NCBI GenBank assembly: GCA_017437755.1
Contig: JAFRXI010000037.1
Span: forward strand, 1 to 64,000
Direction of reading: 5' to 3'
DNA from: Bacteroidales bacterium
Lineage (GTDB): Bacteria > Bacteroidota > Bacteroidia > Bacteroidales > UBA932
DNA: 64,000 nucleotides
Both the position numbers and the translations under genes were made by a program. The notes beneath the pieces are model-generated. The model did no database searches and was not told where the DNA came from. It was given only the letters and a program-made list of their open reading frames with translations. Below are positions 24,256 through 30,822 of the stretch, in pieces (position 1 is the stretch's first letter; the number at the start of each line of letters is the position of its first letter).

Positions 24256-25817
24256 GACGTCTGGCCATATTATGCTGCCTTCCGCTCTGCCTGGCCCTGG
24301 CTTCCTGCAAGCCGGAGCAGAAGCAGATGGGTCCGGTAAAGCCGGTGGAGCCTGTGTCCGACCCCGACGGTGACGGCAAGGCGACCTACATGCTCTGTGA
24401 TTTTGACAAAGTCACCCCCCAGGTAAAACCGGTAAACAGTACGTTCGAAGTTGCTGACAACCCTGTCCGGGACGACGTGAACCCTTCCGCCAAGGTGGGG
24501 AAGACGGTCCTGAAAGGTGGAACGTGGGACTGCGTGATGGTAGGACCCACCCATCCTGTGGACTTCACCAAGGATCCTCCGGTGTTCAGGGTCAGGGTAC
24601 TGTCCCCGGCCGCGGGGCTGCCCGTATACATGCAACTCAAAATGACCAGGACGGTTGAGGGGGTGGACCAGAAGATAATGACCGGCGTCAAGACCAAGTC
24701 GTCCGGAAAGTGGGAGAACCTGGAGTTCGATTTCACTTCCCTGAAACCCGAATCCAATTACTATACGGAGATTTACCTGATGTGCCACGGCGGTGAGAAG
24801 GGGCCCGCGGACGAGGTCTGGTACTTCGACGACGTAAGGATTCCCGACGACGACATATCGTCGCTGTCGCTGTTCAGGAAAAGCGGCTCCGACGGCATGC
24901 TGATGGACGGCAACAAGAAGTACGGGTGGATGTCCAATTCCATCGCAAACCCGGCGGTACTTCCCCCGGACAGGTCGCCCGACGGACAGTGGTGGCTCTT
25001 TACGAGGGGCGGTGACGGCAGCCGCGGCTCGCTGGGCATTTTCACCCAGGGCGACAAATACTTCAACCCGCTGGGCCCCTGGACATATTACGACAAGAAC
25101 CCCATCGTGCCTTACGGCTATCACGGTACCCTGGATGCCAACACCGCAATCGACCCATGTCCCGTGATGGGGGCTGACGGGAAGCTCTACCTCTATTACA
25201 AAGGGCTTTCCTTTGCGGGGGATAACACAGTCCTGCTGGCCACCTCTACCGACGGATACAACTATACCAAGGTGGACAAGCCCTGGAAGGAGGACTGCGG
25301 CGTCGCCGATGTGGTGAGGTGGAACGGTTATTACTATCTTTTCGTGAGCCGTCGCGTGTACAAGTACACCAATCCCCTGTCGGGCGATGACGCGGTGATG
25401 ACCGAGACCCTGGAAAAGGGCGGCGGTCCTTCCAACTGCGACAATTACTCCATCAACGGGCAGAAGATCCTCAGGATCGGCGACAAGTGGTTCATGATAT
25501 ACCAGTGCAGCCCCTGCAACGCCGATTTCCCCGACCGCTTCCACGCGGCCGTCTCGGACGACCTGGTGAACTGGACCAAGGTGAAGAACACCAGGCCCCT
25601 GTTTACCAGGGGTGCCCGCGGAACATGGGACCAGGGAGCCATCTGGGCCCCGTCTACATTCGAGTATAACGGTACACTTTACATGTATTACGAAGGCTGG
25701 GGCCGTACCGGAACAGTCCCCGACAGGGACAAGTCCTACTTTACCCCGGCGCATTCTTCAATCGGCCTTGCAACCTGCAAGACCGACGATTTCCTTAAAT
25801 GGTGCGGACTTAAATAA
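24252..25817 (+). CDS. Beta-propeller glycosidase-like lipoprotein (GH43/GH32-like) with N-terminal sandwich domain
   Basis: The product (521 residues) carries a lipobox (LALASCKP, Cys near 18) and a short Pro-rich tether. Residues about 45-200 form a jelly-roll-like module ending WYFDDVRIPDD, as in carbohydrate-binding or ricin-like accessory domains. From about 215 a five-bladed propeller is recognisable, with blades containing NPAVLPPDRSPDGQWWLFTR, AIDPCPVMGADGKLYLYYKG, DVVRWNGYYYLFVSR and GAIWAPSTFEYNGTLYMYYEG. Asp in AIDPCP and Asp in CGVADVVRW are candidate catalytic residues, as in GH43, GH32 and GH117-type enzymes, but exact family is uncertain. The ATG overlaps the DUF6259 stop by 4 bases, and the next gene begins 8 bases after its stop. 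Confidence 0.7.
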   Translation: MRRLAILCCLPLCLALASCKPEQKQMGPVKPVEPVSDPDGDGKATYMLCDFDKVTPQVKPVNSTFEVADNPVRDDVNPSAKVGKTVLKGGTWDCVMVGPTHPVDFTKDPPVFRVRVLSPAAGLPVYMQLKMTRTVEGVDQKIMTGVKTKSSGKWENLEFDFTSLKPESNYYTEIYLMCHGGEKGPADEVWYFDDVRIPDDDISSLSLFRKSGSDGMLMDGNKKYGWMSNSIANPAVLPPDRSPDGQWWLFTRGGDGSRGSLGIFTQGDKYFNPLGPWTYYDKNPIVPYGYHGTLDANTAIDPCPVMGADGKLYLYYKGLSFAGDNTVLLATSTDGYNYTKVDKPWKEDCGVADVVRWNGYYYLFVSRRVYKYTNPLSGDDAVMTETLEKGGGPSNCDNYSINGQKILRIGDKWFMIYQCSPCNADFPDRFHAAVSDDLVNWTKVKNTRPLFTRGARGTWDQGAIWAPSTFEYNGTLYMYYEGWGRTGTVPDRDKSYFTPAHSSIGLATCKTDDFLKWCGLK

Positions 25818-25825
25818 GAGAGATT

Positions 25826-27559
25826 ATGACAAAAGGGATTCTTACACTTGTTACCGGCGCGCTTTGCGCATGCCTGCTTTCCTGCGGTTGCAAGGCCGAT
25901 TCTGCTGACGAGGCCAAGGGAGGGGTGAAGCTGCACCGTATAAGCGAACTCCAGCCGGCAACGGAAATCAATACCCACGCGGGGGAGGAGAAATGGAGCG
26001 TACTGCAGCCCATCTGGAGCGATTTCCAGCTGCTTTCACCTTCCAGCCTCGTGGACCAGAGCGTGACGGAAGACCAGAGGGCTCCTTATTATCCCAGGAT
26101 CAAGAAGATGGCAAACGGTGAGTACCTGCTTCTCTACATGGGCGGGCAATATGGCTCAAGATGCTATGCCTCAACCAGTTCCGACTTTTATAAATGGTCC
26201 GCGCCGCAGATGCTGCTGGAGCCCAAGAAGGTGACCGTAGGGGGAGTGGGCGACTGGGAACGCTACTCGGGCCCCGACGCCGCCGTGCTCCCCAACGGGG
26301 ACGTGCTGGCCGTTTTCTCATACCGGGCCACCAACCATTATTCGCAGATGCTGGGCTGCGGCCTGGTCACCATGCGGAGCAAGGACAACGGCACCACCTG
26401 GTCGGCCCCCCAGTATATCTACGACGGGGCCACCTGGGAGCCTTACCTGCTGGTCCTTCCCGACGGCCGCATCCAGTGCTATTTCACCGACCCCATTCCG
26501 GCATCCCGCAATTCCGGCACTTCGGTCATCACCTCCACCGACAACGGGAATACCTGGAGCGGAAAGATCCGCTGCTCGCGCATATACAAGTACGATTATG
26601 ACGGTCCCAACACGGCGTATACCGGCCAGAAGATATTCACCGACCAGATGCCCAGTTTCCGCGTCCTGAACGACGGAAAGACCATCGTCGGCTTCCTGGA
26701 GGCCAGGCTGGAAACCCCTGAAAGCAACCAGGGTACCTCGTATTACAAGATGTCGCTGGTCTACAACGACGGCCTGGACTGGAAGGACCTTGGCGAGAAC
26801 ACCGCCGGTCCCGAGCGCAGGCAGTCGCTGGTGGTTGGCGGCGCCGGCGGATATGTCTCCACCTTCCCTTCCGGCGAGGTTGCCATCTCGTGCAATATCA
26901 GCAAGAGGTTCAGCGTGAAGCTTGGCGACAATACCGCCACCAAGTTCAACGGCTCATGGGAGAGCGGATGGCTCAAGCCCTTTACCTACGAAGGGGTATG
27001 GGGCAGTACCGAGGTAGAGGACGGAAACATGCTGATAGGCACCATCCATTCTGCAAAGAACGGCCTTCAGCTAGGCAGGTTCTGGCTCAACCATACCCTT
27101 TTTGCGGGGAATGCCGGCATAAAGGTCGACGGGAACGGAGATGAATGGCCCCTTGGGCAGGCTCTTTTCGTGAGCACCAAGGACGGAGCAGAGGTCATGG
27201 TCCGTGCCGCCAGGGACGGGGGCAACCTGTACCTCGTGGCCGACCAGTATGACCTCGCCAACCTGAGGATAATGGTTTCCGACACCACTCCGGTCAATAC
27301 GGCCAGGATTGAGGTGACATCCTCCGGGGCGGTCACCACAAAGGGCGCAGATGCCGTTGTAAAGACTTCATCTGCAAAGACTTCCGCAGGCCAGAGGGGC
27401 CGCGTTACGGAGATTTCAATCCCGCTTTCCGCGCTTAAGGCAGGCACCGGTGACGTGGTCTGGATATATGTTTCCCTGTCGGGCAACTCGGGAGAGACAG
27501 CCTTCACAAACGCCGTCATGAGTTCCCCTTCCACCTGGCAGCGGATAAAGCTTCAGTAG
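25826..27559 (+). CDS. BNR-repeat (sialidase-like) lipoprotein with C-terminal CBM9-like domain
   Basis: The protein has 577 residues. A Cys-rich lipoprotein signal peptide (ACLLSCGC) leads into a six-bladed propeller at about 45-410. Asp-box signatures are visible in STDNGNTWSG and SKDNGTTWSA, typical of sialidases and GH93 exo-arabinanases. The Arg in APYYPRIKKM and Asp-rich GPDAAVLPNGDV lie in the active-site blades, but the full sialidase Arg triad is not obvious, so an arabinan- or other exo-acting role is equally possible. The last 150 residues (KVDGNGDEWPLGQALFV to the end) resemble family 9 carbohydrate-binding modules. It is the last gene of the plus-strand operon and converges with the minus-strand hydrolase after 13 bases, with no hairpin between them. 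Confidence 0.72.
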   Translation: MTKGILTLVTGALCACLLSCGCKADSADEAKGGVKLHRISELQPATEINTHAGEEKWSVLQPIWSDFQLLSPSSLVDQSVTEDQRAPYYPRIKKMANGEYLLLYMGGQYGSRCYASTSSDFYKWSAPQMLLEPKKVTVGGVGDWERYSGPDAAVLPNGDVLAVFSYRATNHYSQMLGCGLVTMRSKDNGTTWSAPQYIYDGATWEPYLLVLPDGRIQCYFTDPIPASRNSGTSVITSTDNGNTWSGKIRCSRIYKYDYDGPNTAYTGQKIFTDQMPSFRVLNDGKTIVGFLEARLETPESNQGTSYYKMSLVYNDGLDWKDLGENTAGPERRQSLVVGGAGGYVSTFPSGEVAISCNISKRFSVKLGDNTATKFNGSWESGWLKPFTYEGVWGSTEVEDGNMLIGTIHSAKNGLQLGRFWLNHTLFAGNAGIKVDGNGDEWPLGQALFVSTKDGAEVMVRAARDGGNLYLVADQYDLANLRIMVSDTTPVNTARIEVTSSGAVTTKGADAVVKTSSAKTSAGQRGRVTEISIPLSALKAGTGDVVWIYVSLSGNSGETAFTNAVMSSPSTWQRIKLQ

Positions 27560-27572
27560 GGGAGAGGCGGTC

Positions 27573-29630
27573 TTATTTAAGCGTGACGCCCATCCGGCGG
27601 ACCCGGTCCAGGGTCCAGAGCCTGTATGCCGGGGGCCAGGAAACGAAGATGTCGTTCCAGTAGCCGGCTTCGATGACCGGGCGGTATTTGGTGAACCGCG
27701 CCTGGAAGAAGCCTTCGTTCTGTGAGCCGATGGGGCGCTGCATGTCGTGGAAGAATTCCCCTAAGCGCCTGGTTATGCCCTGTACCGCATTGGCCCACAT
27801 CAGACGTCCGAGGGTCTCCCACATGGGATTCCCGGTGAGTTGCGTCAGTTCAATCATGTCGGCCGCCATTATTCCGCCCCATGCGTCGATGCACTGGTGC
27901 TCGGCGCTGACTCCGGTGCCGCCGGTGGCATGCCAGTCATATCTGTACATGTCGGTCTCGGGGGCCTGGATGGGGTCGAAGAAGAACATCCAGCTTGAGA
28001 AATAAGCCGCTGCTTTCTCGGCCCTCTCAAGGTATCTGGCATTTCCGGTTATGTGATAAAGCGTCAGGGAACTTTGCAGGAAAGGATAGGAGGTTTCCTT
28101 GTCGATGCAGTTGCAGTCGATGGCCCCGGCGGTGCATACGAAGTTGTCCAAGTCCTTCCGGTAATAGAAATCGCTGGCTTTCTCCGCCGCTTCAAGGTAT
28201 TTCTTCTCTCCGGTTACCTGGTATAGTTCGGCCAGGGCCGGAATCATGAATCCGCCTATTGTGCCTTTCTTCTGGACGGGCCTTCCGCTTATTTTCCAGG
28301 TCTTTCCAAATCCGTATCCGTCGTCCCATTTACGTATGAAGAAGTCGCATATCTTCCTGGCGAAGGTGATACACTCCGGCTTGTCTATACCGTTCTCCTT
28401 CAACAGGTTGTACATGCGCACGGCCTCGGCGGCACCCCAGCCCAGGTTGCACACGTCCACGGTTATCTTCCTGTGTTTTTTTGCGTCGTTCTGCTCGTAG
28501 CGGGTGTGGAGCAGGCCGTTCCGGCGTTGCGACGCGATGAAGGCGTCATAGATGCCCAGGGCCTTTTCCAGCAGGGCTTCGTCGCCTGTCCGGAAGGCCT
28601 GGGTGGCCAGCATCCTGGCGGACAGGAAATTCTGTCCGGCCCAGCCGATCTCGAAACTGGGGCCGAAGGTGGCTATGTCGGTCCAGTATTCCCATTTCTG
28701 ACGCTCTGCCATTTCCTCGCGGCTGATGAGGACCTTGTGCTGGTCGTGGAACATGCGCTGCTTGCGGTTGGTGGCCAGAAGCCACTTACCGTTGTAGAGG
28801 AAGAGCAGGGAACGGATGTACTTCTGGCCCAGGGCCCAGGCCTCTGCGTCATCCATGCACGGCTCGAGCCTGGTATCCAGAAGTCTGAGTGCGTGGTCCA
28901 TGAGGGAGACCGTAGCGTAGTTCTCCCACTTTGGAGGGCAGACGCAGACATGGCTCCTGGCGGTGAAGGACTCGCCGGGAGCCAGGGTGACCTTCTCCTC
29001 GTAACGGGGGCCGAAAACGCCCTTTGTTTCATAAGTATAAGGTGCTTCTACCACCGGCCGGACTATAACATGTATGTACCGGCCCTCCCCGTCCTGCTCG
29101 AGGGAGCAGGCGCTGACAAGCGACGAGGGTGTGTCGTTGGAAGCGAAGAGCGCCACTCCGGTGGCGGCGTTCTCGGTGAGCGTGCAGGCCGGTACTCCGG
29201 TCCTCTGGTATGAGCATACCCATGGCTCCCCCTCGTACGATATTCCGGTGGGCACCTTGATCCTGCCCAGTTTTATCCCGTCCGCTATGGTGATGCCTCC
29301 GTCAAAATCATTGCCGTTGTAGTTGACGCAGGGGATGGTGTAGTGGGTGGCCTGGAACAGGTCCCTGACCTTCAGCACGTCGTTGAATGCCACCGGGGCG
29401 GCACCTCGGTTCACCACCGTACGGATTATCGAGTATTCGCCGTTCCCAAGGTATTCCACCTTTTCTGCGGAAAGGGTCAGGGCGGCGTCCGGGGCCTGCC
29501 AGGGCAGAAGTTCCGCAAGCGCCCCTTCCTGCGATGGTACGAGGCCGTCTTTCCCGAAATACACCGTCTGGGCGGACATTTCCACAGCAGCGGCCAAGGC
29601 CACGGCCATAAACAATGCAAGATGTTTCAT
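27573..29630 (-). CDS. Exported (alpha/alpha)6-barrel glycoside hydrolase-like protein
   Basis: The 685-residue product has a signal peptide (MKHLALFMAVALAAAVEMSA). Residues 25-260 form a beta-sandwich-like lead domain. The rest is a helical barrel of six-hairpin glycosidase type, with WTDIATFGPSFEIGWAGQNFLS, NLGWGAAEAVRMYNLL, GTIGGFMIPALAELYQVTGEKKYLEAAEKASDFY and SSLTLYHITGNARYLERAEKAA. Such folds occur in GH88/105, GH127 and related exo-enzymes. Asp/Glu candidates include the Asp in YRYDWHATGG and Glu in SAEHQCIDAWGG. The family cannot be fixed by eye. It starts 34 bases downstream of the long inverted-repeat element and lies behind the iclR-type gene on the same strand, so it is probably controlled by that regulator or by the element in its leader. 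Confidence 0.68.
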   Translation of the reverse strand: MKHLALFMAVALAAAVEMSAQTVYFGKDGLVPSQEGALAELLPWQAPDAALTLSAEKVEYLGNGEYSIIRTVVNRGAAPVAFNDVLKVRDLFQATHYTIPCVNYNGNDFDGGITIADGIKLGRIKVPTGISYEGEPWVCSYQRTGVPACTLTENAATGVALFASNDTPSSLVSACSLEQDGEGRYIHVIVRPVVEAPYTYETKGVFGPRYEEKVTLAPGESFTARSHVCVCPPKWENYATVSLMDHALRLLDTRLEPCMDDAEAWALGQKYIRSLLFLYNGKWLLATNRKQRMFHDQHKVLISREEMAERQKWEYWTDIATFGPSFEIGWAGQNFLSARMLATQAFRTGDEALLEKALGIYDAFIASQRRNGLLHTRYEQNDAKKHRKITVDVCNLGWGAAEAVRMYNLLKENGIDKPECITFARKICDFFIRKWDDGYGFGKTWKISGRPVQKKGTIGGFMIPALAELYQVTGEKKYLEAAEKASDFYYRKDLDNFVCTAGAIDCNCIDKETSYPFLQSSLTLYHITGNARYLERAEKAAAYFSSWMFFFDPIQAPETDMYRYDWHATGGTGVSAEHQCIDAWGGIMAADMIELTQLTGNPMWETLGRLMWANAVQGITRRLGEFFHDMQRPIGSQNEGFFQARFTKYRPVIEAGYWNDIFVSWPPAYRLWTLDRVRRMGVTLK

Positions 29631-29663
29631 ATCGTTGATTATTAGTTTATTATCCTATTTTTC

Positions 29664-29788
29664 AACTACCGGCCTCTGTCTGAAGACTACGGACCTGTCG
29701 GTCCTATCCCTCCCAAAACCTTCGGTTTCGGGCCCCTCCCTCTAACGCAGCGAGGGTGCTGACGGTCTTCAGGCAGAGGCCGGTAGTT
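29664..29788 (-). repeat. 125-base element closed by a 24-bp inverted repeat with internal hairpins
   Basis: Arms at 29664-29687 and 29765-29788 are complementary at 23 of 24 positions, the exception being a T-G wobble. Inside are GGACC/GGTCC (29691-29695/29700-29704), an 8-pair hairpin at 29712-29732 with a TTC loop, and CCCTC/GAGGG (29738-29742/29752-29756). The right arm touches the stop codon of the IclR gene, and on the minus strand the left arm is 33 bases before the next start codon. No U tract follows on either strand, so it is not a standard terminator. It may be a mobile repeat or a structured leader. Confidence 0.7.
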
Positions 29789-30540
29789 CATTCCATGAAG
29801 TCGGCTTCGGTGATTTTCTTTTCCAGGCTGAGGGCGCATTCCCCGAGGACGTCCCTGATCAGGTCGATCCTGCCGGTAGTGCACCGGAACTTGGGAAGGC
29901 ATACCCCGATCGAGGCTACCGGGCTTTTCCCGACGAGGATGGGCACGGCGATACCCTTGACGTCGGGGTGGTCGGAAGATATGCTGAATCCGTCTTTCCT
30001 GATGATGGCAAGTTCTTTCAGAAGGTCTTCTGCCGAGAGGATGCCGTGCCAGCTGGTGGGTTCGGGCAGTCCTATGGATGAGGCGATTGCGCGGATGCGG
30101 GCCTCGGGGTAGTTGGCCAGGATCACGCGTCCCGTTGCGGACTGGTAGATGTCGCTGGAATGGGAAATCCTGGCACTGATTCCCTCTGAGCACTCCAAGA
30201 CCTTGAGAATGACCCGTTTCCCCTTATGCTCGGAGGCAAGGACCACGGTTTCGGAGAAGATGTCGTGCAGGCGTTTCATCTCTTCGGCCGCTATCCGTTC
30301 AATCCTCTTGAACGCATAATCGGGTCCTGCCAGCAGGTAGAACTTGTAGCCCAGCCGGTATCCTTTCCTTTTTTGGGGATGGGCGATATAGCCGGCGTTC
30401 TCCATAGTCTTGAGGATATTGGAGAGGGTGGTCTTCTGAATCCCGCAGGCCGATTCAATCTGGGAGAGTCCGGCCATGTTCCCGTCGGTGGTGGCTAGAT
30501 AGTCGAGCACGTCGAACGCCCTGTCAAGAACTTGTATCAT
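29788..30540 (-). CDS. IclR-family transcriptional regulator
   Basis: The protein (250 residues) has the family's two-part layout. A winged helix-turn-helix spans residues 1-60 (VLDRAFDVLDYLATTDGN, then SQIESACGIQKTTLSNILKTMENAGYI). The C-terminal effector-binding domain is GAF-like, with ETVVLASEHKGKRVILKV, the family's YQSATGRVILANY segment and a late GIAVPILVGKSPVASIGV strand pair. IclR proteins usually repress or activate sugar and aromatic catabolism after binding a small acid or sugar. IclR is a rare choice for a Bacteroidales polysaccharide locus, where HTCS or ECF sigma/anti-sigma pairs dominate. The gene is divergent from the SusC gene, and its predicted promoter contains a perfect 15-base palindrome, which suggests autoregulation. 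Confidence 0.92.
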   Translation of the reverse strand: MIQVLDRAFDVLDYLATTDGNMAGLSQIESACGIQKTTLSNILKTMENAGYIAHPQKRKGYRLGYKFYLLAGPDYAFKRIERIAAEEMKRLHDIFSETVVLASEHKGKRVILKVLECSEGISARISHSSDIYQSATGRVILANYPEARIRAIASSIGLPEPTSWHGILSAEDLLKELAIIRKDGFSISSDHPDVKGIAVPILVGKSPVASIGVCLPKFRCTTGRIDLIRDVLGECALSLEKKITEADFME

Positions 30541-30564
30541 TATTTTAATTTTTTATTAACGCTG

Positions 30565-30595
30565 TAAATTTATTCAATAATATTGAAATAACAAG
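30565..30595 (-). promoter_or_regulatory. Predicted promoter of the IclR gene with palindromic operator
   Basis: On the minus strand CTTG (30592-30595) is followed after 19 bases by TAAATTTA (30565-30572), close to the -33/-7 consensus. The gap contains a perfect palindrome TTCAATAATATTGAA (30573-30587), so a protein bound there would block the promoter. Confidence 0.6.
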
Positions 30596-30613
30596 TATTT
30601 TTCAATTTAAAAA

Positions 30614-30644
30614 GTGTAAAAAGTTCAATAATATGATATATTTG
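30614..30644 (+). promoter_or_regulatory. Predicted promoter of the SusC operon with operator half-site
   Basis: TATATTTG (30637-30644) matches TAnnTTTG exactly, and GTG at 30614-30616 sits 20 bases upstream in the -33 position. TTCAATAATAT (30624-30634) repeats the first 11 bases of the palindrome at 30573, exactly 51 bp away and just before the -7 box. The transcript leader would be about 170 bases, reaching the ATG at 30823. Confidence 0.55.
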
Positions 30645-30822
30645 TGAAGACACTAGAGAGTAATTCCAATGAGAAGGGCATATAGTCTTGGGGAACTGAA
30701 TGAAAAAATTTTCCCATAAAGGGCAAAAATCGAACAACTTTACGGATAAAACCCCGTTTTGTATGTGCCCCTTTGCTAATTTAGAGCAGAAAAACCAATA
30801 ATAACTCTATAGTTTAATCAGT

